Assembly: GCA_964619265.1 (NCBI GenBank)
Contig: CAZUCE010000006.1
Location: 1-64,000, forward strand
DNA length: 64,000 bases
Origin: CAZUCE01 sp964619265
GTDB taxonomy: Bacteria; Planctomycetota; UBA1135; GCA-002686595
Direction: 5' to 3'
The position numbers were made by a program, and so were the translations under genes. Below are positions 42,417-52,474 of the stretch, piece after piece. Every line of letters begins with the position of its first letter. The stretch's first letter is position 1. The notes under the pieces are model-generated. The model did no database searches. It was not told the origin of the DNA and was given only the letters and a program-made list of their open reading frames with translations.

Positions 42417-45002
42417 CTAGGGAACTCGGATGGCCCAATACGCGGCGTAGAACTCAGACCCGTCCCTGGGGGCTTCGCCCAGTTCTCCATGTTCGAGGGA
42501 GACAGCGCGGAGCGATTCAGGCCGAGCCTCGAGGTTGACAACCAACAGCCCCCCTCCGAGAGATGCGAATTTTACCGGCCGGTTGTCCGCGAGAATCTCG
42601 AGGTCCTCGATCGGGTAGTCCTGATCCCAGTTCGAGCCCTGATTGTCGTAGCTCACGTTGGCGAACGCCGTGACACCTGCATTCAATCGTACATCGATGG
42701 GGGAGTCGGCATTCGCCATCGAAGGACTCAGTTCGAGGACCCGAGCTTGGGAGTTCTCGGCAACAAGAATGGCCAACAAGCCGGGTTCAAAGGCAATTCG
42801 CTCGAATAGAAGATCACCGTCCGGCGATTCCCGAACGTCGTGCCGGTAGCCGGATTCTACTGACAGGATGTAGCCGCTAGATTCGATGGGTTGACCCTGT
42901 GCGTCGAGCACTTGGAAGTGAAAGTCATGTCGCGGTAGGTCGCCTTGTACTTCGAAATGAACCTCACGGCCGTCGGCGAGGACTCGACGTTTCCGATCCC
43001 CAATGAAGACGAAATCGTCCTCAAAAGGAGCGCTTCCCCCCAGAGTGAGGAAGTACTCCCGTCGATTCAGGCCTTCCAGCCGTACCTTGGTAAGCGGACC
43101 CTCCACCGAGATGGTCTGGGTTCGCAGCGCCTTGAATCCGGCGACGCTCGGATGCTGGGTTGAGTGCACCGCGAGCTGCAGCGGACTGGGCAATTCGCCC
43201 GATCGGCTCTCGATGACGATGTCCAAAGTGCTCCGTCCATCGCTCGGAAGGGGCGTGAGATGGAGGGGCAGTTCGGATCGACCGACCTTCGCGGTGAATT
43301 CTTGAACCAGGAGCTCGAAGTCGGCTAGCTCGAGACGCAGGGTGTAGTCCCCGGGCTGGAGCCAACGCAGGGGCAGTTCAGTCCACGCACCCTTGGCGGC
43401 TCCTGCGAGGGACTCGTCGAGAACGAGCTTCTCCTCGGCATCGAAGACCTGCGCTCGCCCCTGGAACGGAGCCCCCGCGGGTAGTCCGAGCCACAGCTGC
43501 GCGTCTACTCGTGCACGGGGCTCAGGTTGGACCGACTCGAGAGCCCCAAAGGGGATGCCCTCCCAACACCACAGCCCCGCTTCGTCGAATACGACGGGGA
43601 TCGCCGGGTCATGGTTGCCCTCGGTGATGTGCGGCCAAACCGGCGACCCATCGTTCGGCACAGCCTGGGCTTCGGCGTTCAGTGGATAGGTGCCCGGCTC
43701 GCCGACGAGGCCGCAGAGCCAAGTCGTGGCGAGTTCTGCGCCGGATTCGAGCTGGGCGAGGCTCCAGGCTTCACCGACTGGAAACTCGATCGGCTCGAAT
43801 CCGGACGACCCCGGATGCTCGAAGGACTCGTCGAGGACCCTGGTGTTTCGCCTCGGAGCGAACGGCGTCCCATGGAGCAGCGGCTTGGCCGCTTCGATCC
43901 CTCGCGTGTAGGCAGCCAGTTCGACCATGTAGCTACCAGCGGGCAAGGGGGTCGGGCTCTCGAAGCGACCGTTCGCGTCCGTGATGCCAAAGCTGACGTG
44001 TTTGGGTGCCTCGAAGCCTGCCGCATAACCGAGCGCTGCGAGCGCGGCGGTGTCTTCGCCGGGCTCAACCCTCGCGCGATGGAGGATTTCGATCGGCACT
44101 CCAGGAAGCGGAATTCGGTTTGCCAGGCTCACCAGCTCGAGGCGCAGCGGCGCGAGCTCGGAACTTGGCGCTTGCACCGGAGTGGGTTGAGCTGGCGGCG
44201 AGGCCAGCGAACGTCGCTCGCCGAGCTTGGCTGGAGCGCCGAGCGAATCGGAAGCGTCCGGGTCTTGGCCTTGGGCGAGCGGCGTGCTCTCCAGGACGGC
44301 CAAGACGACGGGCTGCTCCGGATTCGAGGGAAGAAGAAAGGGCACAACGGCCACGGCGGTGGCGGCGGCAAGCGAGACGACGAGTTTCATAGAGAGAGCC
44401 GGGTCTGCGGAGCGAAGGAAGGGGGAAGCGCCACGATCCAAATGCCCCGCAGCGCCCCGTGGCGCCGCGGCGATCGGTGCGAGCAGCGCGCTCCACGCAC
44501 TTCGATCCTCGTTGTGCTCCGCGTCGAGGCTCTGCCGCAACCGGCTGAGACCGTCATGGATCCGCGTGCGCACCGTCGAGGGGCCAACGCCTAGGCGCGT
44601 CGCGATTTCCGCGGGCCGGAGCCCCTCGACGTAGCGCAGGTAGACCGCTTCGCGCTGCAACTCGGGCAGGGCGAGCACCAGGTTGACCACCCGCTTCAAG
44701 AGCTCGGCGCGTTCGACCAGCTGGGTCGAATCACCGAGTCGCTCGGGGCGGGCTGCTTGGCGCTCGCGATTCTCCCGCCGTCCGCTGGCTCGAAAGCGAT
44801 TGCGCGCGAGGTTGCGTGCCACCGTGGCGAGCCAGGGACGAAGGGAAGCGCCGCTGGGACGCCGGGCGGGCAGGCTGGCCGTGAGGGTGTCCTGGACCAG
44901 GTCTTCGGCGTCTTGCGGACCGACCAGCGACCGAGCGAGGCCGCGGATCCAGTCCGTCTGGGCGAGGAGATCCTCGGCGGAGGGCGTGAAGTTCTGAGTC
45001 AT
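42417..45002 (-). CDS. ECF sigma factor fused to a transmembrane segment and extracytoplasmic beta-rich region, second copy
   Basis: This 861-residue protein has sigma region 2 at about 10-75 (GPQDAEDLVQDTLTASL, LRPWLATVARNLARNRFR) and region 4 at about 100-160 (LPELQREAVYLRYVEGLRPAEIATRLGVGPSTVRTRIHDGLSRLR). A transmembrane helix, MKLVVSLAAATAVAVVPFLL, spans about 205-224. The remaining 630 residues are beta-rich, with Ig/transthyretin-like segments. The layout matches the protein at 14416-17061, with little identity outside the sigma domain. I start at ATG 45002 because upstream codons run antisense across tRNA-Ala. It would couple envelope state to transcription; this is inference. Confidence 0.85.
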   Translation of the reverse strand: MTQNFTPSAEDLLAQTDWIRGLARSLVGPQDAEDLVQDTLTASLPARRPSGASLRPWLATVARNLARNRFRASGRRENRERQAARPERLGDSTQLVERAELLKRVVNLVLALPELQREAVYLRYVEGLRPAEIATRLGVGPSTVRTRIHDGLSRLRQSLDAEHNEDRSAWSALLAPIAAAPRGAAGHLDRGASPFLRSADPALSMKLVVSLAAATAVAVVPFLLPSNPEQPVVLAVLESTPLAQGQDPDASDSLGAPAKLGERRSLASPPAQPTPVQAPSSELAPLRLELVSLANRIPLPGVPIEILHRARVEPGEDTAALAALGYAAGFEAPKHVSFGITDANGRFESPTPLPAGSYMVELAAYTRGIEAAKPLLHGTPFAPRRNTRVLDESFEHPGSSGFEPIEFPVGEAWSLAQLESGAELATTWLCGLVGEPGTYPLNAEAQAVPNDGSPVWPHITEGNHDPAIPVVFDEAGLWCWEGIPFGALESVQPEPRARVDAQLWLGLPAGAPFQGRAQVFDAEEKLVLDESLAGAAKGAWTELPLRWLQPGDYTLRLELADFELLVQEFTAKVGRSELPLHLTPLPSDGRSTLDIVIESRSGELPSPLQLAVHSTQHPSVAGFKALRTQTISVEGPLTKVRLEGLNRREYFLTLGGSAPFEDDFVFIGDRKRRVLADGREVHFEVQGDLPRHDFHFQVLDAQGQPIESSGYILSVESGYRHDVRESPDGDLLFERIAFEPGLLAILVAENSQARVLELSPSMANADSPIDVRLNAGVTAFANVSYDNQGSNWDQDYPIEDLEILADNRPVKFASLGGGLLVVNLEARPESLRAVSLEHGELGEAPRDGSEFYAAYWAIRVP

Positions 45003-45202
45003 GGCGCCCGGAGGAACACCGCGACGCCGAAACCGTCCGCTGGATTGGCGAATCTGCCGCCGGTCTTGCCCCGGGATCGAGCCCCTCTGGTCCAAGGTAG
45101 TCCGGCGGCCGCTCGGTGGGGCGCTGGGGCTGGATTCCGCTGGTTGGATCGCCCCGGACCTTCGCCCTGGGGGCGCTCCAGCCTCCGCTCGGGGAGGCGG
45201 GG

Positions 45203-45278
45203 TGGTGGAGACGAGGGGAGTCGAACCCCTGACCTTCGCATTGCGAACGCGACGCTCTACCAACTGAGCTACGTCCCC
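45203..45278 (-). tRNA. tRNA-Ala (anticodon CGC)
   Basis: This 76-nt tRNA is read on the minus strand with encoded CCA. The acceptor is GGGGACG/CGTCTCC and includes the G3-U70 pair that marks alanine tRNAs. The anticodon stem TCGCG/TGCGA holds the loop TTCGCAA, giving CGC. The T arm AGGGGTTCGACTCCCCT is regular. It lies upstream of the sigma gene and divergent from aconitase. Confidence 0.95.
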
Positions 45279-45418
45279 TGAACCGGCCGGAAGGTTAGCG
45301 GTCTCGGGCTCGACCTTCCAGGGGCTTCCTGCCAGGAGTGGGCAGGATTCGGGCCGCCAGGTTCGTAGAATCCTCCCCGAAACCCCCCCGAGACCACCCA
45401 TTGCAGCCCGCACCCCTC

Positions 45419-48112
45419 ATGAAAGACTCCTTCGGCGCCCGGAAGACCCTGGAATGCGGGGGCAAGACTTACTCGATCGCCTCCTTACCGGCCTTGGCCG
45501 GACATGGGGTGAACCTCGATCGATTGCCCTTCTCCTTGCGGATCTTGCTGGAGAACCTGCTCCGCCATGAGGACGGGGGCTCGGTGACCAAGCAAGACAT
45601 TCTTGGTTTGGCCAATTGGAACCCGACCGACAAGGCCCGCACCGAAATCGCCTACCGACCCGCGCGGGTGTTGCTCCAGGACTTCACCGGCGTCCCCGCG
45701 GTGGTGGACTTGGCGGCCATGCGCGACGCGATGGCGGCGCTGGGCAAGAAACCCGGCTCGATCAATCCCCTCCAGCCGGTCGAACTGGTCATCGACCACT
45801 CGATCCAGGTCGACGCGTTCGGTACGGACAGCGCGCTGGCCACCAACTCGCGACTTGAGTTCGAGCGCAACGCGGAACGCTACGCGTTCCTGCGCTGGGG
45901 CCAATCGGGCTTCGCGAACTTCAAGGCCGTCCCGCCGGAAACCGGCATCTGCCACCAGGTGAACCTCGAGTTCCTGGCGCGCGTGGCGATGACTGATGAG
46001 GTCGGCGGTACCGATTGGGTCTACCCGGACACGCTGGTTGGCACCGACTCGCACACCACGATGATCAATGGCCTCGGCGTTCTTGGCTGGGGGGTCGGCG
46101 GTATCGAAGCCGAAGCGGCGATGCTCGGGCAGCCGGTGGCCATGCTGGTTCCCGACGTGGTCGGAATGAAGCTGATCGGCAAGCTCCCCGAGGGGACGAC
46201 TGCCACCGACATGGTGCTGCGCGTGACCCAAGAGCTGCGCGCCCACGGCGTGGTTGGCAAGTTCGTCGAGTTCTTCGGTCCCGGCATCGCCGAGATGAGC
46301 CTCGCGGACCGGGCGACGATCGCCAACATGGCGCCCGAGTACGGAGCGACCTGTGGCCTGTTCCCGGTCGATGCCGAGACACTCGAGTACCTGCGGTTCA
46401 CCGGACGGCGGGAAGAGGCCGAGCGTGCCGAGGCGTACTACCGCGCGCAGGGCATGTTCCACGATGAGAAGACCCAGGAGGCCGAGTACTCGGCGCGCCT
46501 CGAGCTCGATCTGAGCACGATTCAGCCTGCGATGGCCGGACCCAAGCGGCCCCAGGATCGCGTGCTGCTCGCGGACATGCCGAAGACGATGAAGGAGGCG
46601 ATCGCCGCGGCTCCGAAATCCGCCAAGCGCAAGGGACCGGTGAAGACCAAGATCAACGGCGAGGCCGTCGAGATTGGGGACTCCAGCGTGGTCATCGCGG
46701 CGATCACTTCCTGTACGAACACCTCGAACCCCTCGGTGATGCTGGCCGCTGGCCTGGTGGCCAAGAAGGCGCGTCAGCTCGGCATCAAGCCCAAGCCGTG
46801 GGTCAAGACCAGCCTCGCGCCCGGCTCCAAAGTCGTCACCGAATACCTCCAGCGTTCGGGGCTCCTGAACGATCTTGAAGACATCGGTTACGACGTGGTC
46901 GGCTACGGCTGCACGACCTGCATCGGGAACTCAGGGCCGCTGCCTGAGCCAGTCGCCAAAGCAATCGACCAGGGCGACTTGGTCGTCTCTTCGGTGTTGT
47001 CGGGCAACCGGAACTTTGAGGGTCGCGTGCACGCGGCGATTCGCGCTAACTTCCTGGCTTCGCCGCCGTTGGTGGTGGCCTACTCCCTGGCCGGACGCAC
47101 GGACTTCGATCCGCATACCGAGCCCTTGACCCAGACGGCCGACGGCAAGGACGTCTTCTTGAAGGACGTGTGGCCGAGCCAGGACGAAGTTCGCGCCGCG
47201 GTTCGCGAAAACGTGACGCCCGATCAATTCGAGCGGATCTACGCCGATGTATACACGGGCCCCGAGTCCTGGCAGGCGATTCAGATCCCCGAAGGCGACA
47301 CCTACGCCTGGGAGCCCAGCTCGACCTACGTGCGCAACCCGCCGTACTTCGAGGGACTGACCCTGAACCCGGCCCCGCTAGAGGACGTAGAGGGCGCGCG
47401 CGTCCTGGCCTTGCTCGGCGACAGTGTGACGACTGACCATATTTCGCCCGCGGGCGCGATCGCGACCACCAGCCCCGCTGGCCTGTACCTCAAGGAGCAC
47501 GGCGTCGACCCGGTCGACTTCAACTCCTACGGCGCCCGACGCGGCAACCACGAAGTGATGATGCGCGGCACGTTCGCAAACGTGCGCATCAAGAACCAGT
47601 TGGTGCCCGGTGTCGAGGGTGGCTTCACCAAGGTGCTCCCCGAGGCCGGCGAAGTCGTCGCGATTTACGACGCGGCCATGGCCTACAAAGCGCGCAACAC
47701 ACCGACGATTGTGCTGGCCGGCAAGGAGTACGGCACCGGTTCCTCGCGGGATTGGGCGGCCAAGGGTCCGAAGTTGCTCGGCGTCAGCGCGGTCATCGCC
47801 CAAAGTTACGAGCGGATTCACCGTTCGAACCTGATCGGGATGGGCATTCTGCCGCTGCAGTTCCTCGAGGGTGAGAGCGCTGAGTCGCTCGGTCTGACGG
47901 GCCTGGAGTCCTACACGATTCGCGGGCTGGCGAAGCACTTCGGCGAAGGCTTCAGCGGCGGCGGAAACCTCGAGGTCGAGGTGAAGGCGGACGACGGGAG
48001 CACCAAGACGATTCGCACGCTGGTGCGCGTCGACACGCCCCAGGAAGGCGGCTACCTCACCGACGGCGGCATCCTTCATTACGTTCTGCGCGGCCTTGCG
48101 CGGAACTCCTGA
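45419..48112 (+). CDS. acnA: Aconitate hydratase A
   Basis: This 897-residue TCA-cycle enzyme isomerises citrate and isocitrate with a [4Fe-4S] cluster. The length and order match AcnA/IRP1: DSHTTMINGLGVLGWGVGGIEAEAAMLGQP, cluster ligands in TSCTNTSNP and GYGCTTCIGNSGPL, SSVLSGNRNFEGRVH, GDSVTTDHISPAG, and the swivel-domain GKEYGTGSSRDWAAKG. I use ATG 45419, because the upstream 27 codons are not conserved. It stands alone, with the methyltransferase 24 nt downstream. Confidence 0.97.
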   Translation: MKDSFGARKTLECGGKTYSIASLPALAGHGVNLDRLPFSLRILLENLLRHEDGGSVTKQDILGLANWNPTDKARTEIAYRPARVLLQDFTGVPAVVDLAAMRDAMAALGKKPGSINPLQPVELVIDHSIQVDAFGTDSALATNSRLEFERNAERYAFLRWGQSGFANFKAVPPETGICHQVNLEFLARVAMTDEVGGTDWVYPDTLVGTDSHTTMINGLGVLGWGVGGIEAEAAMLGQPVAMLVPDVVGMKLIGKLPEGTTATDMVLRVTQELRAHGVVGKFVEFFGPGIAEMSLADRATIANMAPEYGATCGLFPVDAETLEYLRFTGRREEAERAEAYYRAQGMFHDEKTQEAEYSARLELDLSTIQPAMAGPKRPQDRVLLADMPKTMKEAIAAAPKSAKRKGPVKTKINGEAVEIGDSSVVIAAITSCTNTSNPSVMLAAGLVAKKARQLGIKPKPWVKTSLAPGSKVVTEYLQRSGLLNDLEDIGYDVVGYGCTTCIGNSGPLPEPVAKAIDQGDLVVSSVLSGNRNFEGRVHAAIRANFLASPPLVVAYSLAGRTDFDPHTEPLTQTADGKDVFLKDVWPSQDEVRAAVRENVTPDQFERIYADVYTGPESWQAIQIPEGDTYAWEPSSTYVRNPPYFEGLTLNPAPLEDVEGARVLALLGDSVTTDHISPAGAIATTSPAGLYLKEHGVDPVDFNSYGARRGNHEVMMRGTFANVRIKNQLVPGVEGGFTKVLPEAGEVVAIYDAAMAYKARNTPTIVLAGKEYGTGSSRDWAAKGPKLLGVSAVIAQSYERIHRSNLIGMGILPLQFLEGESAESLGLTGLESYTIRGLAKHFGEGFSGGGNLEVEVKADDGSTKTIRTLVRVDTPQEGGYLTDGGILHYVLRGLARNS

Positions 48113-48136
48113 GTTCGAACTTTTCTGGCAAGCGCG

Positions 48137-49015
48137 TTGGCTGACTTCGAAACCCTCGACTGGTACGACGCACCGAAGTACTACGACATCGTGTTCGACG
48201 AGGACACGGTGGTGGAGGCGGATTTCCTGGAGGCCGCTCTGGCCAAGCACGGGCTACCGGCCAAGCGGGTTGGTCGTTTGAGAGTCTTGGAGCCGGCCTG
48301 CGGAAGCGGGCGGCTGGTGGTTGAGTTCGCGCGGCGCGGTGCGCGGGTGGCGGGCTTCGACTTGAGCCAGCCGATGCTCGGGTTCGCCGAACAGCGACTC
48401 GCCCAGGAAGGGCTCGAAGCCCAACTGTTCGAGGCTTCGATGCAGGACTTTCGCGTGCGCGGCAAGTTCGATCTGGCCCACTGTTTGGTGAGCACGTTCA
48501 AGTATGTGGACACCGAAGAGGGCGCCCGCTCGCATCTGGAAGGCGTGGCTCGGTCGCTGCGACCCGGCGGAATCTACGCCCTCGGGTTTCACCTGTCGGA
48601 CTACACCTCCGAGCAAGTCGATCGCGAACGTTGGGTTGCCGAGCGCGATGGGTCCCACGTGGTTTGCAACATCCAGGGGTGGCCGCCGGATCGCAAGACG
48701 CGCACGGAACAGGTGCGGTCGCGCATGGTGGTCACCGAAGGCGACCTGGAGAAGCGGTTGGAGACGAATTGGACTTTCCGGACCTACAACGCCCGCCAGG
48801 TGCGGAGCTTGCTCAGGTCGGTGCCCGAGCTTGAGCACGTGGCCACCTACGATTTCCGTTACCGGATCCACCAGCCAGGAAGCCTGGACGGCGATCATCT
48901 GGACACGCTTTTGATCCTGCGCCGCAGGCCCCAGGAGGCTCCGCCGGCGGTTCGGCGCTCGAAACCGGCCTCAAAGGGCCGAGCTGGCTCGAAGAAGCGT
49001 CGCGGGTCTGCGTAG
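48137..49015 (+). CDS. Class I SAM-dependent methyltransferase
   Basis: This 292-residue protein starts at TTG 48137. The SAM-binding motif I VLEPACGSGRLVVEFARRG is near residue 50, followed by VAGFDLSQPMLGFAEQRL (motif II) and FDLAHCLVSTFKYV (post-II). A C-terminal tail rich in Lys/Arg/Ser follows the fold. The substrate is unknown. It is 24 nt downstream of aconitase and 59 nt upstream of the SPFH genes. The Tyr-rich N-terminus (YDAPKYYDIVFDED) is common in small-molecule methyltransferases. Confidence 0.85.
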   Translation: MADFETLDWYDAPKYYDIVFDEDTVVEADFLEAALAKHGLPAKRVGRLRVLEPACGSGRLVVEFARRGARVAGFDLSQPMLGFAEQRLAQEGLEAQLFEASMQDFRVRGKFDLAHCLVSTFKYVDTEEGARSHLEGVARSLRPGGIYALGFHLSDYTSEQVDRERWVAERDGSHVVCNIQGWPPDRKTRTEQVRSRMVVTEGDLEKRLETNWTFRTYNARQVRSLLRSVPELEHVATYDFRYRIHQPGSLDGDHLDTLLILRRRPQEAPPAVRRSKPASKGRAGSKKRRGSA

Positions 49016-49074
49016 AGCGGGTAGCTTGGCTCGCCCTGCGCGGCGGCGCGCTCCCCCTTTCTTCTCTAGGACCC

Positions 49075-50280
49075 ATGGCATTCGACGACAAATTCGGCAA
49101 GGGCAAGGTGCCCGACGCATTCCCCCCCGAGGGTTTCGGGAAGGGCCGCTCCGGTGGCGGAGGCGGGCGCCCCCAGCTCAAGATTCCGATGAGCGCGATC
49201 GCTGGCCTGATCTTGGCCGTGGTTGCGCTGGCGGCTATCGGCATGGCGCTGACCGGCAAGCTTGGCGTGGTCAGCATCGGCCCCAACCAGGCGGCGGTGA
49301 AGGTGAACTACGTCACCGGTTCGAAGACGGCGATCACCCAGCCGGGTTACCAGGTCTTCCTACCGTTCATCCACGACGTGTTTGTCCTGGACAAGTCGCC
49401 GCAGAACTTCGTGATGAGCGGTGAGCACACGATCGACGAAAACCACGTGCCGCTGCTGACGGTGCGAGCCAACGACGGATCGAACTTCCGGTTCGAGGTG
49501 CTCGAAATTCAGTACCAGCTCATTCCCGGTTCCGCCCCGGCCGTGCTGGACACAGCCGGTCCCGGTGACGGATTCAAATTGGAGTGGGTCAAGACCTACG
49601 CGAGGTCGATCCTGCGCGATGAATTCGGCCGCTACACGGCTGAGGAAATCGCCAACCCGTCCCAGCTGCAGATCGCCTTTCAAGCGGCCGAAGATCGCCT
49701 GAGCGAGGCGTTGCGCCCCTACGGAATTCAGATCCTGGGGATTCCCCAGCAGCGCCCGAACTTCGACATCGACTACGAACGGGCGATCGAGGATCGCAAG
49801 GTGACCGACCAGGATGTGGAGCGATTGATCGCTATGCAGGACCAGCTTGAGCGCGAACGCGAACAGCGACTGGCCAGCGTCGAGCGCGAAAAATCGATCG
49901 CCCTCGAGGAGTTGCGCGGTGAACTCGACCGCGAGCGACTTGAGGCAGAGCGGAAAGCTACGCAGGTGACCAAGGCCTCCGATGCCTTCCGGATTCAGCG
50001 CGAAGCGGAAGGCGAGGCCCAGAAGGCCGAACTGATTGCCAAGGCGAAAGGCCTGACCGAGAAGTACACCAAAGAGGCCGAAGGCGTCACCGCCAAAGCC
50101 GAAGCGCTGGCTGCACAAGGTGAAGTAATCGTCCGCGAGGCATTCATCAAGCAACTGCGCGGCATCCGATTCAACCTGGTGCCCTACAGCCGTGACCCCG
50201 CCCCGACCCGCATCGAGTACGAGGAGCAAGGCGCTTCCAACGTTCCGGTGATTGACCCCCGCAGCTCCTCCGGATCATGA
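49075..50280 (+). CDS. SPFH/band-7 membrane protein, first of a coupled pair
   Basis: This 401-residue protein has a Gly-rich cytoplasmic N-terminus, a transmembrane helix at about 42-60 (AIAGLILAVVALAAIGMAL), an SPFH domain at about 65-255 and a long charged coiled coil at about 255-360 (RLIAMQDQLEREREQRLASVEREKS). SPFH proteins such as HflK/HflC, stomatin and flotillin oligomerise into membrane-associated cages that scaffold proteases or lipid domains. Its stop overlaps the next start (ATGA), an HflK-HflC-like arrangement, although FtsH is not adjacent. Confidence 0.88.
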   Translation: MAFDDKFGKGKVPDAFPPEGFGKGRSGGGGGRPQLKIPMSAIAGLILAVVALAAIGMALTGKLGVVSIGPNQAAVKVNYVTGSKTAITQPGYQVFLPFIHDVFVLDKSPQNFVMSGEHTIDENHVPLLTVRANDGSNFRFEVLEIQYQLIPGSAPAVLDTAGPGDGFKLEWVKTYARSILRDEFGRYTAEEIANPSQLQIAFQAAEDRLSEALRPYGIQILGIPQQRPNFDIDYERAIEDRKVTDQDVERLIAMQDQLEREREQRLASVEREKSIALEELRGELDRERLEAERKATQVTKASDAFRIQREAEGEAQKAELIAKAKGLTEKYTKEAEGVTAKAEALAAQGEVIVREAFIKQLRGIRFNLVPYSRDPAPTRIEYEEQGASNVPVIDPRSSSGS

Positions 50281-51353
50281 ACGGCCTGATCAAAATCTTT
50301 ATCAGCCTCGGCATTCTTCTGGCGATTGTGCTGGTGGGCCTTCTGTTTGTGACCGAGCGAGTTCCCCCGGCGGTGATCGGCGTCAAGCAAAACCAGCTGG
50401 GCAGCGGCATCGTCGAGAAGGACTTCCCGACGGGCTATCACATGGGGATCGCAGGCGTGCACAAGTGGTATCGCTTGGACGGTCGCGTTCACTTCGTCAC
50501 CTTCTCCCAGGAGTTGGCGGGCAAGCGCAGCCAGCAGACGAACAACGACTTCGCCAGCAGCCTCGAAATTCGCACGAGTGACAACAACACGGCTTCGTTG
50601 GACGTGACCATGACCTACCGCATCCAACCCGGCGAGGGCTGGCAGCTGGTTGAGTCGGGTTTGCACCTCCAGTATCGCAATCGCGTGCGGGAGGCCATCG
50701 CAGGCTTGCTGAGGGAAGAGCTATCCAAGCTCAGCCCCGAGGATTTCGTCTCGACCGAGACCCGTACCCGGCGGGTCGAAGAGACCATGCCGCTGGTGCG
50801 CGAACAGCTCGCCCAGTACCACGTGGAGCCGCTCACGCTGCTGATTCGCGCCGTCCGGTTCCCCGAGGAATATGAGGAAAAACTCCAGCTCAAGCAGCTG
50901 ACCCGCCAAAGCTCCGAACTGGCCGGCGCCCGCGAGAAGCAAGAGCGTCAGAAGCAGATCACGGACGGCTACGAAAAAGAGACCGAAGCCCGTGAGAAGC
51001 GTCTACGCGGTGAGTGGGACGTTCGTCTCCAGGAGGAACGCTCGGAGAACGAGGTGAAGATCGCTCAGATCAACGCCGAGGCGAACATCTACGCCCAGAC
51101 GACGCGTGCCGAGGCCGAGGCCGGGTTTGTCACGTCGATTGCCGACGGACAGCTCGCGATCTCCCAGGCCGAAGCGCTGCGCGACAAGCTGCGCAATGCG
51201 GCTCTCGACACGACCGGTGGGCGCTTGCTCCTGGCCAAGCAAGCTGCGGACAACCTGGACATTCGCGAAGTGACCCTCAACTCGAACGATTCGAGGGTCC
51301 CGTCGATCCTCGACGTCGAAGAGATGGTGAAGCTGCTGATCGGAACCCCCTGA
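50277..51353 (+). CDS. SPFH/band-7 membrane protein, second of a coupled pair
   Basis: This 358-residue protein has an N-terminal transmembrane helix (IFISLGILLAIVLVGLLFV, about 6-24), an SPFH domain at about 30-215 and a charged coiled coil at about 215-285 (GAREKQERQKQITDGYEKETEAREKR). A C-terminal helix region follows. It is the partner of the preceding protein, translationally coupled through ATGA. Tail-to-tail lies a membrane ClpP-class protease, a known partner class for stomatin-like proteins, so a protease-scaffold complex is plausible. Confidence 0.87.
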   Translation: MNGLIKIFISLGILLAIVLVGLLFVTERVPPAVIGVKQNQLGSGIVEKDFPTGYHMGIAGVHKWYRLDGRVHFVTFSQELAGKRSQQTNNDFASSLEIRTSDNNTASLDVTMTYRIQPGEGWQLVESGLHLQYRNRVREAIAGLLREELSKLSPEDFVSTETRTRRVEETMPLVREQLAQYHVEPLTLLIRAVRFPEEYEEKLQLKQLTRQSSELAGAREKQERQKQITDGYEKETEAREKRLRGEWDVRLQEERSENEVKIAQINAEANIYAQTTRAEAEAGFVTSIADGQLAISQAEALRDKLRNAALDTTGGRLLLAKQAADNLDIREVTLNSNDSRVPSILDVEEMVKLLIGTP

Positions 51354-51637
51354 CCCAGCGAAGAAACTCGCGCCCGGCCCGAGCGCGAACGAGTTCGGCG
51401 ACCCGCTCGCGGTTGGGTTGCTGGCGGTCCGCGACGTAGCGGTCCGGGAGATTCGCGACCTCGTGCTCGCCAAAGGCGGCACGGGGCTCCGCGCCGGCGT
51501 CTTGCGCGCCCTCGCGCTACGGGCGGCGCCATCCTGGCTTCAGCCCGTTCCCTCACTTCCGAGCCGGACGGCTCGAGTTACTTCGGGCAGGCCAGCCAGC
51601 TTGTGGGTTCGGGTGGGGAAATCAGCCGCCGCTCGGG

Positions 51638-52450
51638 TCAGCTCTCGGTTCGTTTGCGGCGCTCGGGCAGGAATTCGACGCTGCCCGACTGGCGGACGGG
51701 TTGAGGGAAGAGCGTCATGAGCTCGTAAACCTGAGGGGGAAGATCCGTGGTGACCGGGAGACCGAGTTCTTGGGCTTCTTCCGCGTCGATTCCGTAGTCG
51801 TGGGTCCAGGAGCCTTGGGTGAGGCGCTTGGAGAGCGCATCGGCAGCGTCCTGCGGCATGTCGTCTTCGAGGAGTTCGCGGACGGCGCGATCGAGCTGCT
51901 CGAGAGCCATTTCGGCCTGGTGGGCAAGGATCAACGTTTGATCGTCGAGTTCGTCAAGGGTCTTGGTCCGGGTCACATGCACGATTGAGGCGGCCGGGAA
52001 GCCGCCGAGCTGCGGGTCCGCGGGACCGAGGACCGCATGGGGGCTCATGACGATCGCATCGGCGGCTAGCGCGATCAGGGTTCCGCCGGACATGGCGTAG
52101 TGGGGAACAAAGACCGTGACGCGGCCGGGATGCTTGTGGATGGCGCGTGCGATTTGCTGGGAGGCGAGCACCAAGCCACCCGGCGTGTGGAGCACCAGGT
52201 CGAGGGGAACCTTCGGATCGGTCATTTGGATCGCCCGCAGGACCGCTTCGGAATCGTTGATGTCGATGTAGCGCATCAACGGAAAGCCAAGCAGGCTCAT
52301 CGTTTCTTGGCGGTGGGCGAGGAGGATGACGCGTGAGCGACGTTCGGCTTCGAGCTGAGCGATCAACTTGCGCCGCGCAGCCTCGAGGAACTTGCGCTGC
52401 AGGACGGGTTGGAGCGCCAGAAAGGCGAACAGGATCCAGAGCAGGTGCAT
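51638..52450 (-). CDS. Membrane-anchored ClpP-class serine protease (SDH/SppA-like)
   Basis: This 270-residue protein has an N-terminal hydrophobic segment (MHLLWILFAFLALQPVLQ) anchoring a crotonase/ClpP-fold domain. Motifs include LDLVLHTPGGLVLASQQIARAI, with the nucleophilic Ser expected in HYAMSGGTLIALAADAIVM and an assisting region HAVLGPADPQLGG. It resembles the SDH-type serine proteinase family PF01972 and the membrane partners of stomatins. It faces the SPFH pair from the opposite strand, and a rhomboid protease lies 24 bp upstream, forming a small membrane-proteolysis neighbourhood. Confidence 0.85.
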   Translation of the reverse strand: MHLLWILFAFLALQPVLQRKFLEAARRKLIAQLEAERRSRVILLAHRQETMSLLGFPLMRYIDINDSEAVLRAIQMTDPKVPLDLVLHTPGGLVLASQQIARAIHKHPGRVTVFVPHYAMSGGTLIALAADAIVMSPHAVLGPADPQLGGFPAASIVHVTRTKTLDELDDQTLILAHQAEMALEQLDRAVRELLEDDMPQDAADALSKRLTQGSWTHDYGIDAEEAQELGLPVTTDLPPQVYELMTLFPQPVRQSGSVEFLPERRKRTES

Positions 52451-52474
52451 GGTCGAGCGATAGGGAGGTGCGAT

